Made by a program: the position numbers and the translations under genes. Under the pieces are notes generated by a model that was given only the letters and a program-made list of their open reading frames with translations, was not told where the DNA came from and made no database searches. From Nodosilinea sp. LEGE 07088 (GTDB lineage Bacteria > Cyanobacteriota > Cyanobacteriia > Phormidesmidales > Phormidesmidaceae), in assembly GCF_015207395.1 (NCBI RefSeq), contig NZ_JADEWX010000024.1:1-53704 (forward strand): DNA of 53,704 nucleotides, given 5' to 3'. The stretch's first letter is position 1; each line of letters begins with the position of its first letter. Positions 27,724-36,840 of this stretch are shown piece after piece.

Positions 27724-27838
27724 GGGGTTGTCACTAAATCCAGTTCAACAAAATTTATCGTTCAGCCTGAGCGGTAGTCAGTAAAGCGAGGGGAGGATAT
27801 CGAACGACGTTGATTAAAAACGCCAGCAAACAGTCCGA

Positions 27839-27867
27839 AAAACTCGCCACCCAGGTCAGCGAGTTTT
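27839..27867 (-). terminator. Hairpin with T-tract between rpsM and rpsK
   Basis: AAAACTCGC (27839-27847) and GCGAGTTTT (27859-27867) pair perfectly. On the minus strand the second arm runs into TTTTTCGG, giving the form of an intrinsic terminator inside a ribosomal operon, 52 nt after the rpsM stop. It may act as a partial terminator or as a site that sets the ratio of S13 to the S11-rpoA genes. Confidence 0.55.
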
Positions 27868-27919
27868 GTTCATTTCAAGCCTCTAAAGTCCCTGAGGATT
27901 TCAAAGCCCCAAAACAGAA

Positions 27920-28303
27920 CTATTTACGAGGAGCCTTCTTCTTACCTGCGACGGTGCGACGGGTGCCACCACGGCGAGTACGCGAGTTAGTGCGGGTACG
28001 CTGCCCACGCACTGGCAACCCGGCCCGATGCCGACGCCCCCGATAGGAGCCGATATCCATCAGACGCTTGATGTTCATGCTCTCAAGCCGCCTCAGGTCT
28101 CCTTCAACCTGATAGTCACTTTCTACAGAATCCCGCAGCTTAGCAACATCAGCATCGGTCAAATCCTTAACTCGAATGTCAGGATTGACCCCGGTTTTCT
28201 CTAGGATTTCCTTAGAGCGGGTAGGACCGATACCATAAATGTAGGTCAAACCAATCTCGACTCGTTTATCACGTGGCAAATCCACGCCTGCTATCCGTGC
28301 CAC
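27920..28303 (-). CDS. rpsM: 30S ribosomal protein S13
   Basis: 127 residues, with [20 protein letters not shown], the [11 protein letters not shown] helix-two-turn-helix, and the basic C-terminus [14 protein letters not shown]. It contacts tRNA and the ribosomal inter-subunit bridge. 219 bp separate it from rpmJ on the same strand, longer than usual; I see no other gene there. Confidence 0.98.
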   Translation of the reverse strand: MARIAGVDLPRDKRVEIGLTYIYGIGPTRSKEILEKTGVNPDIRVKDLTDADVAKLRDSVESDYQVEGDLRRLESMNIKRLMDIGSYRGRRHRAGLPVRGQRTRTNSRTRRGGTRRTVAGKKKAPRK

Positions 28304-28522
28304 CTTAACTATCTCCCCCGTAATTGGTTCTAACCATGCAGCCCAATGACAGCCACCTAGTTATGCCTATTCTTGAAATTGGGCCGATGCCCAGACCACC
28401 AAAAGCTCTGCACAAAAACCAGAAGAAAAGGTTTAAGTAAGCTATTCTCAGTCAATAAACCCGAAAGTCTCCGACGGTTAAACTAACATCTGCAGATGTA
28501 TGAATAACTTGTCAGACTACCC

Positions 28523-28636
28523 CTAACCCTGTCGCTGCTTATGCTTGGGGTTCGAACAAATTACCATGACTCGACCACGGCGGCGAATCACTCGACACTT
28601 GTCGCACATTTTGCGCACAGACGCACGGACTTTCAT
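28523..28636 (-). CDS. rpmJ: 50S ribosomal protein L36
   Basis: 37 residues: [20 protein letters not shown] begins it, followed by [17 protein letters not shown]. The zinc site is the C+ type, with Cys11, Cys14, Cys27 and His32. It is too short for many gene finders. It is the first gene of the alpha-type cluster and is led by its own promoter at 28667-28695, with only ~24 nt of leader. In other cyanobacteria rpmJ follows infA directly; here infA lies on the far side of a 16-kb segment. Confidence 0.97.
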   Translation of the reverse strand: MKVRASVRKMCDKCRVIRRRGRVMVICSNPKHKQRQG

Positions 28637-28666
28637 GTCCAACTCGCACTTCACTACAGAATTGCT

Positions 28667-28695
28667 ATGCTACCAAGTCTCACGCAAACCGTCAA
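28667..28695 (-). promoter_or_regulatory. Sigma-70-type promoter ahead of rpmJ
   Basis: Minus strand: -35 TTGACG (28690-28695), exactly 17 bp, -10 TAGCAT (28667-28672). It should start near 28660. It explains how the alpha genes are expressed when they no longer follow infA. Confidence 0.6.
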
Positions 28696-28715
28696 CTATA
28701 TCTTTTGAACTCAAT

Positions 28716-28753
28716 ACGTGACTGTTCAAGCGCCCGCGCTTGAACAGTCACGT
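28716..28753 (-). terminator. 38-bp near-perfect palindrome between psb27 and rpmJ
   Basis: ACGTGACTGTTCAAGCGC (28716-28733) and its exact complement (28736-28753) flank CC. It lies 20 nt past the psb27 stop with no T-tract on either strand (ATTGAG follows on the minus strand). A transcription or mRNA 3'-end hairpin for psb27 is likely. It is also the junction where the ribosomal cluster order is broken. Confidence 0.6.
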
Positions 28754-28773
28754 AGGTGAAGGGTTTCTTAAAC

Positions 28774-29175
28774 CTATGCTCCACGGTTGAGAGCGGCTTC
28801 GACCTGTTTAAGCTCTTGGGCAACTCGAGTTTTGAGCTTCTCAGGCAGAGGCCGATTAGGATAGCTACTGTAGTGTCCAGCGATCGCGTTTAAAGCGGTT
28901 CGCATGGTGGTAAAAGAACTCAGGTTTGCCACCGATGCATCGCGGCGATAGCGCGATGCAAAATCACTAATCACAGCTTTAGCTGCCGCCTGAGCCTCAA
29001 TCTTAGCTGGGTCATCATCAGGTAGTTCAATGGAAGTTCTCAGGCTATCTACCAACATCAGCGTATCCTGGCGGTAGTCGCCGGTGAGCATGCCACTAGT
29101 ACCGGCACTACATCCTGTCAGGCCAATGACAGCAACCAGGACCAGGGCAACAAAACGAGCAATTAATGATTTCAT
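28774..29175 (-). CDS. psb27: Photosystem II assembly lipoprotein Psb27
   Basis: 133 residues from ATG at 29175. The leader ends in a lipobox (VIGLTGC, Cys22), giving a lumenal lipoprotein. The mature four-helix domain shows TGDYRQDTLMLVDSLRTSIEL and a C-terminal AGHYSSYPNRPLPEK block typical of Psb27, which binds CP43 and keeps unassembled PSII free of the Mn cluster. It lies downstream of the R3H-ATPase gene, 141 bp away. Confidence 0.95.
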   Translation of the reverse strand: MKSLIARFVALVLVAVIGLTGCSAGTSGMLTGDYRQDTLMLVDSLRTSIELPDDDPAKIEAQAAAKAVISDFASRYRRDASVANLSSFTTMRTALNAIAGHYSSYPNRPLPEKLKTRVAQELKQVEAALNRGA

Positions 29176-29316
29176 AGGCTTCTCTGAAAGATTTCAGGCC
29201 GAATGACAGGCCCAGAAAACAGGCACTGATTCCCGCGCTGGGGTCATTTCGGTGCTCTTATTCTATAGCGCTCTGCGCCCATCGTATTTGCAGTCATAGG
29301 GATTAATGATGGCAAC

Positions 29317-31095
29317 TCAGGCGGGATAAATGCGCAGTCGGCGGTTGGGTTCTTCGCCACAACTGAGGGATTTGAGTCGATAGTGCTCAGCCAGCTCGTG
29401 CTGCATTTTGCGAATGCGGGCTGAGCGGGGCAGTAGTTCTACCGGTTGGCTTTTGGGAATGACGATTTGCTCCACCGCCAGACGAGCTTCTTCAAGGGCT
29501 TCTAACTCGTCATCGCCACCGCTGTGGCTAAACAACTCCAGGTCAACGGCAGCAGGATTATCGTCGATGTCCAACAATCGCTGTAGAGCGCGGGTAATCT
29601 GTGGAATGCTGTTGGACTTAACTAAATGAACGGGGATCTGTCGCCCTTGGGCTATATGCTTAAGCTTGGCCTGGGCCTTAGCGTGCGATCGCAGCGCCAG
29701 CACCGCATCGGCATGATCTAGATCTTTGGTGATGACCACGGGCATATGTAGCGTTTGAATCACCCGCTCAATTTGATGACGACTGAGGCCATAGGGGTAC
29801 AGGCGCATAGCATCTTCCCCGTTAGGCCCGACCATGTCGTCATCGCCAGTCATTTCTAGCAGGTGAGCGAACATAGGATCAGTGGCGGGTTGGGCACTGT
29901 AGACCTCCCCTAGGGGCCGAATACTATTGCCATTGCTACGGGTGCGCTGGGAGATGGTGGCGCTAGGCGTAGGCGGTGCCATCTGCCCAGCGGCGCGCCA
30001 GCCCCGTGACGGCTTCGTCACTTCTCGCCCAGAGCCAGATAGCTCATGGGTGATGATCACCTTTTGATGCTCATCGACAGTCCGAATTTGCAGCCCCGGC
30101 TGCCGCCCCCGCAGCAGATTATCGATGGTGATAGTAACGTCGTCGTGGACGGCCCACCGCTGACGTTCTAACATCTCTACCGCAATGTCAAAGGTAGGCG
30201 GTGCCTTGCGCTCTAGTACACTCTTTTGGCTACCCCGGCGGCGGGCTTCCTCATCCCCAAGCGTGACCGACTGAATGCCTCCAATCAGATCTGAGAGGGT
30301 AGGATTTTTGATCAGATTTTCCAGCCGGTTACCGTGAGCAGTACCCACCAGCTGCACCCCGCGTTCAGCAATGGTGCGTGCGGCTAGGGCCTCCAACTCA
30401 GTGCCAATCTCGTCAATGACAATAACCTCGGGCATGTGGTTCTCCACCGCTTCAATCATGACCCGATGCTGCTCCTCAGGATGGGCTACCTGCATGCGTC
30501 GGGCCCGGCCAATAGCAGGGTGGGGAATATCACCATCGCCGGCAATCTCGTTAGAGGTGTCAATAATGACCACCCGCTTTTGCAGGTCGTCGGCCAGCAC
30601 TCGGGCGATTTCGCGCAGGGCTGTGGTCTTACCTACGCCAGGGCGACCCAGCATCAGAATCGATCGGCCTGTTTCTACCAAATCGCGGATCATGCCGATC
30701 GTACCAAATACCGCTCGGCCCACCCGGCAGGTCAAGCCAATCACTTCCCCGGAGCGGTTGCGAATAGCGCTAATGCGGTGCAGCGTTTTCTCAATGCCAG
30801 CCCGGTTATCGCCGCCAAAAGCACCGACTCGCTTGATGCAGTGGTCGAGATCAGCGTGGGTGACAGGGGCTTCGGACAAATACTCTACGCTGCTGAAGAA
30901 ACGCGCTTCGGGCAGACGTCCCAGATCCAGAACGACTTCGATTAAACTCTGGCGCTGACTGTGGTGAGCCAGTTGGGCCCGGATTGAGGGCGGCAAAATG
31001 CTCAGCAGCTGATCTAAATCGTCAATAGGTAGGTCTTGGGCAGGGGCAGAGTGGTTGTGGTCTGTCCCTGCGGATTCAGTGGGTAAAAAGTCCAC
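29317..31095 (-). CDS. R3H-domain AAA-type ATPase (Ycf45/SpoIIIAA-like)
   Basis: 592 residues from GTG at 31095. The ATPase core has Walker A GRPGVGKTT (150-158) and Walker B VIVIDEIG (224-231), with sensor-like GTAHGN downstream. This is the Ycf45 family of cyanobacteria and plastids, related to SpoIIIAA. The C-terminal ~60 residues (RIRKMQHELAEHYRLKSLSC) form an R3H domain that binds single-stranded nucleic acid. Middle residues ~350-410 are low-complexity linker. The role is unknown; a nucleic-acid-handling function is likely. It lies between ldpA (81 bp upstream) and psb27. Confidence 0.85.
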   Translation of the reverse strand: MDFLPTESAGTDHNHSAPAQDLPIDDLDQLLSILPPSIRAQLAHHSQRQSLIEVVLDLGRLPEARFFSSVEYLSEAPVTHADLDHCIKRVGAFGGDNRAGIEKTLHRISAIRNRSGEVIGLTCRVGRAVFGTIGMIRDLVETGRSILMLGRPGVGKTTALREIARVLADDLQKRVVIIDTSNEIAGDGDIPHPAIGRARRMQVAHPEEQHRVMIEAVENHMPEVIVIDEIGTELEALAARTIAERGVQLVGTAHGNRLENLIKNPTLSDLIGGIQSVTLGDEEARRRGSQKSVLERKAPPTFDIAVEMLERQRWAVHDDVTITIDNLLRGRQPGLQIRTVDEHQKVIITHELSGSGREVTKPSRGWRAAGQMAPPTPSATISQRTRSNGNSIRPLGEVYSAQPATDPMFAHLLEMTGDDDMVGPNGEDAMRLYPYGLSRHQIERVIQTLHMPVVITKDLDHADAVLALRSHAKAQAKLKHIAQGRQIPVHLVKSNSIPQITRALQRLLDIDDNPAAVDLELFSHSGGDDELEALEEARLAVEQIVIPKSQPVELLPRSARIRKMQHELAEHYRLKSLSCGEEPNRRLRIYPA

Positions 31096-31176
31096 GGCGC
31101 AGTTATTAGGGCAGAAATGTCGTTGGCAAGGGCGTTACGGCTTGGTTAATCATTCATCAAGCTGTCATCGCTATAG

Positions 31177-32493
31177 CTAACCATAACGTGTTGGCAAAAA
31201 ATGTTGATGAAATTTGAGCTGCCCGACCAGTTTTTGAGCTCGAGTTAGACTATGCCTAAAAGCACTGTGATCTAATGCTGGCCAGGGAAACTCTGAGGTA
31301 CTGGGGGCTAGAGAAGCAACCTGTCTGCCATCAGATTGTTCATAGGAACCATCGTCTAGCCACAGCTCTAGTTCTTTCTCAAGGTCTTCTATTAGGGGTA
31401 GCACCTGCGATCGCGCATAGCTGCCATAGGCAATACCCGCAATAGTTGCAGCGGCTGACGCAGCATCCATCCTAGCCGTTTGGAATCTAGAGATCTCGCC
31501 GATTTGCCCATAGCCGTCGGATGGGGACGCAAAAGACCTGTGATTGATTAAACCCAGTTCCAATAGTTTGTCCACAGTGTAGGCATTGGTGCCCCCTGCC
31601 AGTTGGACATAGCCGGGTAGACCAGCCCCTAGAACCTTTCGGGCCAAACGAATTGCGGCATGGGTCGTCCCTTTGCCCAGATCACCACTCATCGGGCGAC
31701 CGTCAGTTTGCCAAATTAGCGGTACCGATAGCGGTGCCATCAACTCGTACAATTCTCTCAGATAGGGCACTACCTGGTCATGATCAGGACAGCTAATAGA
31801 AACTAGCTTTAGGTGGGATCGCCAGGGCCTTAGACGCTGCCAAAGCTGAGCAAACTCTTCCCGGTGCCCAGTTTGGGTATGAATCTCGATTGCGTCAATT
31901 TGAGCCAGCTGCTGGGCTGAAAAGGCCTCAGGACTGGCCAGGTAAGACTGAGCCTCAATCTGCCCGACCGGACAGACAGCTATACAGCGCCCGCAGCCGT
32001 AGCATAGATCGGTAGCAACGCCACCAAGACTTGGCCCTTGAAACTGAATAGCAGCAGTAGGACAGACTGAGACACAAGGGCGATCGCAATCTGAGGGACA
32101 GTGGGCTGATTCAAAGTGAGCCTTGCGAAAATGGGGATCTTCGCTGTCGTTCAGGCTAACCATTAACCAGGGCAATCCTTGCGGGAATGGCAATACTTTA
32201 CCCCAGAGCTGATCGCCCAGCATCGCCGCCAGTTGTACAGCATCTGTTAAACCCCGACGAGCCGCTGCAATCACAGCGCTATCAGCAGCCACGTCAACGC
32301 AATCAACTCCGGCCAGAGCATAGAGCATGACCAACAGCCGCACCGCAGGCATATCCTGATAGCTGGCGCCGCAGATCAGCTTTACCCAATGTCCCTGCTG
32401 TAGCGCAAGATGGGGCGTAGCACCAGGTTGAATAGCTAAACCACTTTCAGGTTTATCTTCGCAGCCAGCCCCAAAGGCAAGGTCAATATTCAT
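31177..32493 (-). CDS. ldpA: Circadian-clock input protein LdpA (Fe-S)
   Basis: 438 residues from ATG at 32493; an upstream TTG at 32505 is possible. Two ferredoxin-type Cys clusters are visible: HCPSDCDRPCVSVCP (Cys132, 136, 140, 144) and CYGCGRCIAVCP (Cys164, 167, 170, 174), fitting two [4Fe-4S] centres. LdpA of Synechococcus senses cellular redox state and adjusts the period in response to light; the C-terminal domain family is named after it. It follows ndhN by 74 bp, so redox sensing and the NDH-1 subunit are probably co-expressed. Confidence 0.9.
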   Translation of the reverse strand: MNIDLAFGAGCEDKPESGLAIQPGATPHLALQQGHWVKLICGASYQDMPAVRLLVMLYALAGVDCVDVAADSAVIAAARRGLTDAVQLAAMLGDQLWGKVLPFPQGLPWLMVSLNDSEDPHFRKAHFESAHCPSDCDRPCVSVCPTAAIQFQGPSLGGVATDLCYGCGRCIAVCPVGQIEAQSYLASPEAFSAQQLAQIDAIEIHTQTGHREEFAQLWQRLRPWRSHLKLVSISCPDHDQVVPYLRELYELMAPLSVPLIWQTDGRPMSGDLGKGTTHAAIRLARKVLGAGLPGYVQLAGGTNAYTVDKLLELGLINHRSFASPSDGYGQIGEISRFQTARMDAASAAATIAGIAYGSYARSQVLPLIEDLEKELELWLDDGSYEQSDGRQVASLAPSTSEFPWPALDHSAFRHSLTRAQKLVGQLKFHQHFLPTRYG

Positions 32494-32567
32494 GCAGACC
32501 GTCAATTTTGGCAGGGCATACCTAACGGATTCAAGGGCAGCCTGTTCAAGTAGATCATTCTCGACCC

Positions 32568-33035
32568 TTAGACAAAATTAGCTAGAGGCTCCCAGTCGAA
32601 GTAACGACTGCCACCAACTTCCACGACCACCTTTACTCGAGGCTCAAGGGTAGGCAAACTAACCAAATAAGCCAGCTCCTGACGCGACAGAATGTGGCCC
32701 TCAATCAGCCACAACACCATACCTTTAGCCTGGGGCGACATCGTCTCCAGACGATAGGTCAGCATCGGAGGAATAAAATAGGTATAGCCTACGGCTGCAC
32801 CATTACCTAGAGTCTTTTTGCCCAAATGAGCCGGACGCACCCCGTGGATGGCCATGAGATAAGACGACAGATCGCCCAGCCCCCGGGCCGTGAGGTTCAT
32901 CGTTTCGTAACCTACCGCTTTTAGACGACGCTCGTAACGCCCTTCAAACCCTCCTTCCAAGGGCATGCGTACAGCGATCGCACCACTGCCCTCCAGGGCT
33001 TTGATAAAGGGTTTACCCGTTGTCAACAGCGCCAT
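32568..33035 (-). CDS. ndhN: NAD(P)H-quinone oxidoreductase subunit N
   Basis: 155 residues, full length. GKPFIKALEGSGAIAVRMPLE, ARGLGDLSSYLMAIHGVRPAH and GGSRYFDWEPLANF identify NdhN, an oxygenic-photosynthesis-specific hydrophilic subunit of the thylakoid NDH-1 complex used in respiration, cyclic electron flow and CO2 uptake. It is divergent from rplC with 461 bp between, the arrangement known in Nostoc-type genomes. Confidence 0.96.
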   Translation of the reverse strand: MALLTTGKPFIKALEGSGAIAVRMPLEGGFEGRYERRLKAVGYETMNLTARGLGDLSSYLMAIHGVRPAHLGKKTLGNGAAVGYTYFIPPMLTYRLETMSPQAKGMVLWLIEGHILSRQELAYLVSLPTLEPRVKVVVEVGGSRYFDWEPLANFV

Positions 33036-33496
33036 AGTTGCCCTCTGTCAGTCCATAGCAATACAGTCGATATTGTACTCTGTATCAAGCCAGAGGCAGC
33101 CCCTAACACCAACGTATTTCTCCTCTAAAGCGAGAGACATCCTGCGGACAGCGAAACTTTTCCTCAAAAAGTATAGACATACACGGATTAGGGATGTACC
33201 ATAGTAAGTCGCCGATGAAAAAGGATACTGAGTGACTTAAAGGAGTTGCCCAAGTCCTGGCATTCGATGTTCCTCTGACGCCGCTAGACGTTTCGTGGCT
33301 ATATCAAAGGCATACTTTGGTGCAGAGTGAGTCGTTTTTCTTTTGAATGATTGCCGACTGAGTGTCGGCGCTCTCACCCCGGTGAGTTTCTCCATCTGGG
33401 GTGTTCAAAAGTCGATGTTGTTGTAAGTGCGCAGTGCTCTTGACCTCGTTTGGGAGCTAAGCGCATTTCGTGATGTGTTAATAGGGAGACAGGGCT
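33036..33496 (+). promoter_or_regulatory. Divergent ndhN/rplC control region and S10-cluster leader
   Basis: 461 bp without a gene. On the plus strand TAGACA (33174-33179), 17 bp, TACCAT (33197-33202) is a plausible rplC promoter, giving a ~290-nt leader. The leader contains two adjacent perfect hairpins: GCCGAC-TGAGT-GTCGGC (33353-33369) and CTCACC-CC-GGTGAG (33373-33386). On the minus strand TTGATA-17-TGTATT may serve ndhN. AGGGAGACAGGG precedes the rplC GTG. Confidence 0.5.
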
Positions 33497-34132
33497 GTGG
33501 CAGTCGGTATTCTCGGCAAAAAACTGGGCATGACCCAGGTATTCGATGAGGCAGGTAATGCTATCCCGGTCACGGTGGTGCAGGCTGGCCCCTGCGTTGT
33601 CACTCAGATCAAAACCTCCGATACTGACGGTTACGCCGCCATTCAGCTGGGGTTTGATGAGGTCACCGAGAAAAAACTGAATAAACCCGAATTAGGTCAC
33701 TTAGCTCGTTCCAGCAGCGCACCCCTGCGGCACCTGAAGGAATACCGCATCGATTCTACCGATGGGTTTGAGCTGGGCCAAACAGTAACTGCCGAAACCT
33801 TTGTCGAAGGGCAACTGGTAGACGTTACCGGTAAAAGTATCGGTCGTGGTTTTGCTGGCTACCAGAAGCGTCATAACTTTCGTCGCGGCCCCATGGGTCA
33901 CGGTTCTAAAAACCACCGAGCGCCTGGCTCTACCGGTGCAGGCACAACTCCAGGTAGAGTCTATCCTGGCAAGCGCATGGCTGGTCAAATGGGCAACGCA
34001 AAAGTGACTACCTGTAAGTTGCAAGTTGTGCGGGTAGATGGCGATCGCAATCTTTTGCTGATCAAAGGCGCTGTTCCAGGCAAACCCGGCGGACTACTCA
34101 GTATTGCCCCCGCCAAGTGGGTTAAGGCTTAA
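33497..34132 (+). CDS. rplC: 50S ribosomal protein L3
   Basis: 211 residues from GTG at 33497. [19 protein letters not shown] starts the family, and [19 protein letters not shown] with SKNHRAPGS is the loop reaching the peptidyl-transferase centre. It is the first gene of the S10/spc cluster; rpsJ, which leads the operon in E. coli, is absent as is normal in cyanobacteria. Its stop codon lies in a 13-bp hairpin. Confidence 0.98.
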   Translation: MAVGILGKKLGMTQVFDEAGNAIPVTVVQAGPCVVTQIKTSDTDGYAAIQLGFDEVTEKKLNKPELGHLARSSSAPLRHLKEYRIDSTDGFELGQTVTAETFVEGQLVDVTGKSIGRGFAGYQKRHNFRRGPMGHGSKNHRAPGSTGAGTTPGRVYPGKRMAGQMGNAKVTTCKLQVVRVDGDRNLLLIKGAVPGKPGGLLSIAPAKWVKA

Positions 34133-34141
34133 CCCACTTGG
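34113..34141 (+). promoter_or_regulatory. 13-bp perfect hairpin spanning the rplC stop codon
   Basis: CCAAGTGGGTTAA (34113-34125), loop GGC, TTAACCCACTTGG (34129-34141). The stop TAA is inside the descending arm. There is no T-tract directly after, so it may slow ribosomes or act in mRNA processing between rplC and rplD rather than terminate. Confidence 0.55.
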
Positions 34142-34205
34142 CAGCGAGTGGTTTTAGCCTTTAGATTTCGGGCATTCGGAGCTTTCTAAGAGATAGGTTT
34201 AGACA

Positions 34206-34838
34206 ATGGTTGAGTGCGTTGTAAAAGACTGGGAGGGTAAAGAAGCGGGTAAGGCAGCCTTAGATCTTGAGGTCGCTAAAGAAGAATCTGCTTCTCACAT
34301 TGTTCACCGCGCCCTTATGCGGCAGATGAACAATTCCCGCCAGGGGACAGTTTCCACTAAAACCCGCGCTGAGGTTCGAGGTGGTGGACGCAAGCCTTGG
34401 CGTCAGAAAGGTACCGGTCGGGCCCGTGCTGGTTCCAATCGCTCTCCTCTATGGCGCGGTGGCGGTGTTATTTTTGGCCCCAAGCCTCGCGACTATAGCG
34501 TCAAAATGAATCGCAAGGAGCGGCGTTTGGCTCTACGCACCGCTTTGCAGGGACGAATTGACGATCTGGTTGTAGTCGAAGGTTTTGAAGATAAGTTTTC
34601 TCGACCCAAAACTCGTGAGCTGCTCGACGCTATTGCCCGCTGGGGCATCGATCCCAACGCCAAAATCCTTCTAGTGATTGCAGAGCGCCAGGAGTTAGTT
34701 TACCTCTCGGCTCGAAATCTCGAGAACGTAAAGCTGGTAACCGCCGCTAATCTCAATATTTACGACTTACTCAACGCCGATCATCTCGTAATTACGTCCC
34801 CCGCTCTGGTGGCCATCCAGGAGGTTTACAGTGATTAA
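34206..34838 (+). CDS. rplD: 50S ribosomal protein L4
   Basis: 210 residues. The extended loop [20 protein letters not shown] and the globular [13 protein letters not shown] segment identify L4. In E. coli L4 represses its own operon; whether it does so here is unknown. It overlaps rplW by 8 bp (GTGATTAA). Confidence 0.98.
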   Translation: MVECVVKDWEGKEAGKAALDLEVAKEESASHIVHRALMRQMNNSRQGTVSTKTRAEVRGGGRKPWRQKGTGRARAGSNRSPLWRGGGVIFGPKPRDYSVKMNRKERRLALRTALQGRIDDLVVVEGFEDKFSRPKTRELLDAIARWGIDPNAKILLVIAERQELVYLSARNLENVKLVTAANLNIYDLLNADHLVITSPALVAIQEVYSD

Positions 34839-35136
34839 TGCCGCAAATACACCATCTTTGGCTGATCTCATTCGTCGGCCTTTAGTTACTGAGAAAGCAA
34901 CTCTGCTGCTGGAAAATAACCAGTATGTCTTTGAGGTTGATCCTCGCGCTAATAAGCTGCAAATTAAGGCGGCAATCGAAGAACTTTTTGATGTCAAGGT
35001 GGTCTCAGTTAACACCTATAACCCCCCCAAGAAAAAACGCCGTATGGGACGATTCGTGGGCCATCGCCCCCATTACAAACGCTCTGTGGTCACGCTGGCC
35101 GCCGGGGACTCCATTCCATTATTTCCTGATCTCTAG
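34831..35136 (+). CDS. rplW: 50S ribosomal protein L23
   Basis: 101 residues from GTG at 34831. [20 protein letters not shown] and [20 protein letters not shown] identify L23, which lines the exit tunnel and is the docking site for trigger factor and SRP. The start lies within the rplD stop (GTGATTAA), so the two are coupled. Confidence 0.98.
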   Translation: MINAANTPSLADLIRRPLVTEKATLLLENNQYVFEVDPRANKLQIKAAIEELFDVKVVSVNTYNPPKKKRRMGRFVGHRPHYKRSVVTLAAGDSIPLFPDL

Positions 35137-35189
35137 AATTACTGGATCTAGATTTTCGTTATTCTGCCGTGTAGCCAGACATTACTCCA

Positions 35190-36053
35190 ATGGGCATCCG
35201 TTCTTACCGACCTTATACTCCTGGTACTCGCGAGCGAACTGTTTCCGAGTTTGCCGAGATCACCCGTAGTGAGCCTGAAAAGTCGCTCACTCGTTCCACC
35301 CATCGTCCCAAAGGGCGTAACAATCGGGGGGTCATCACCTGTCGTCATCGGGGCGGTGGGCACAAGCGGCTATATCGCATCATCGATTTCCACCGCAATA
35401 AGATTGGAGTGCTGGCTAAGGTTGCTTCTATTGAATACGACCCTAATCGTAATGCTAGGATTTCCCTACTTCATTACGAAGATGGCGAGAAGCGCTATAT
35501 CCTCTGTCCGGCTGGGCTGGCCATTGGTGCCACCATTGTCTCTGGCCCCGATTCACCTCTAGAAGTAGGGAATGCCTTACCCCTCTACAAAATTCCTTTA
35601 GGTACTACAGTTCACAACGTGGAAATGCAGGTGGGCAAGGGCGGGCAAATGGTTCGTTCTGCTGGTACTGGCGCTCAGGTCGTTGCTAAGGAAGGTGACT
35701 ACGTTACGCTGAAGCTCCCTTCCACCGAGGTGCGTATGGTGCGTCGAGAGTGTTATGCCACCATCGGACAGGTGGGCAATGCCGATATTCGCAACGTCAG
35801 CTTAGGCAAAGCTGGTCGCAAGCGCTGGATGGGGCGTCGGCCTGAAGTTAGGGGTAGCGTAATGAACCCAGTTGATCACCCCCATGGTGGTGGTGAAGGT
35901 CGTGCTCCTATCGGTCGTTCTGGGCCTGTTACACCATGGGGCAAACCAGCCCTTGGCTACAAAACCCGTAAGAAAAATAAAGATAGCGACAAGTACGTCG
36001 TTCGGCGGCGGCGACGTGTGTCTAAGCGGGGTCGTGGCGGTCGTAATGCCTAA
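35190..36053 (+). CDS. rplB: 50S ribosomal protein L2
   Basis: 287 residues, standard cyanobacterial length. [19 protein letters not shown] is near the N-terminus, and [18 protein letters not shown] contains the conserved His near the peptidyl-transferase centre. The basic tail is [14 protein letters not shown]. It is preceded by a 53-bp gap after rplW. Confidence 0.99.
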   Translation: MGIRSYRPYTPGTRERTVSEFAEITRSEPEKSLTRSTHRPKGRNNRGVITCRHRGGGHKRLYRIIDFHRNKIGVLAKVASIEYDPNRNARISLLHYEDGEKRYILCPAGLAIGATIVSGPDSPLEVGNALPLYKIPLGTTVHNVEMQVGKGGQMVRSAGTGAQVVAKEGDYVTLKLPSTEVRMVRRECYATIGQVGNADIRNVSLGKAGRKRWMGRRPEVRGSVMNPVDHPHGGGEGRAPIGRSGPVTPWGKPALGYKTRKKNKDSDKYVVRRRRRVSKRGRGGRNA

Positions 36054-36114
36054 AGCTACACCCAATTTTTGTCTCAGTTGACTGTTTCTTGATTGTTGTT
36101 AGGGCTGAAGCATC

Positions 36115-36393
36115 ATGTCTCGCTCATTAAAAAAAGGGCCCTTTGTGGCCGATCATCTTCTCTCTAAAATCGAAGCCCTCAACATCAAGGGTGATAAGCA
36201 AGTGATCAAAACTTGGTCACGGGCATCGACAATTTTGCCCCAGATGATCGGGCATACCATTGCGGTTCACAACGGTCGTCAACATGTGCCGGTTTATGTC
36301 ACTGAGCAGATGGTTGGCCACAAGCTAGGAGAATTTGCGCCTACGCGAACTTTTCGAGGCCATGCTAAGACCGATAAAAAAGCTCGTCGTTAG
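36115..36393 (+). CDS. rpsS: 30S ribosomal protein S19
   Basis: 92 residues. [20 protein letters not shown] and [20 protein letters not shown] are diagnostic. It is the head protein that pairs with S13. A 25-bp gap to rplV. Confidence 0.98.
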   Translation: MSRSLKKGPFVADHLLSKIEALNIKGDKQVIKTWSRASTILPQMIGHTIAVHNGRQHVPVYVTEQMVGHKLGEFAPTRTFRGHAKTDKKARR

Positions 36394-36418
36394 GTATTAG
36401 GTAGAGGAAATTGGAGAA

Positions 36419-36775
36419 ATGGCTGTAGATACCTCAGAGCAGGTTAAAGCGGTGGCTCGCTATGTGCGTATGTCACCTCGTAAAGTACGTCGAGTGCTTG
36501 ACCAAATTCGGGGCAAGAGCTATCGAGATGCCCTAATTATTCTGGAGTTTATGCCCTATAAGGCTTGTGAACCCATTACTAAGGTGCTCCGTTCAGCTGT
36601 CGCCAATGCCGAGCATAATAACGGTCTTGACCCGGTAGGTCTAGTGGTGAGTGAAGCTTTTGCTGACGCTGGTCCTACCCTTAAACGATTTAGGCCTCGC
36701 GCCCAAGGCCGAGCTTATCAGATCCGCAAGCCTACTTGCCACATCACTATTGCCGTAGCGCCTGCTGCCGAGTAG
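36419..36775 (+). CDS. rplV: 50S ribosomal protein L22
   Basis: 118 residues. [20 protein letters not shown] and [14 protein letters not shown] identify L22; the beta-hairpin lining the exit tunnel is [26 protein letters not shown] precedes the ATG. Confidence 0.98.
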   Translation: MAVDTSEQVKAVARYVRMSPRKVRRVLDQIRGKSYRDALIILEFMPYKACEPITKVLRSAVANAEHNNGLDPVGLVVSEAFADAGPTLKRFRPRAQGRAYQIRKPTCHITIAVAPAAE

Positions 36776-36840
36776 CTCACCTATTGATTGCCTGGTTCAA
36801 ACACCAATTGTTACGTCACCAATTTCCAGAGGACTAGTTC

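Noticed and set aside
30371-30958. Long open frame (195 codons) on the plus strand opposite the R3H-ATPase gene
   Set aside because: Its protein is Arg/Ser/Pro-rich with no domain, and it lies wholly antisense to a gene with clear Walker motifs; it is a shadow of GC-rich codon use.
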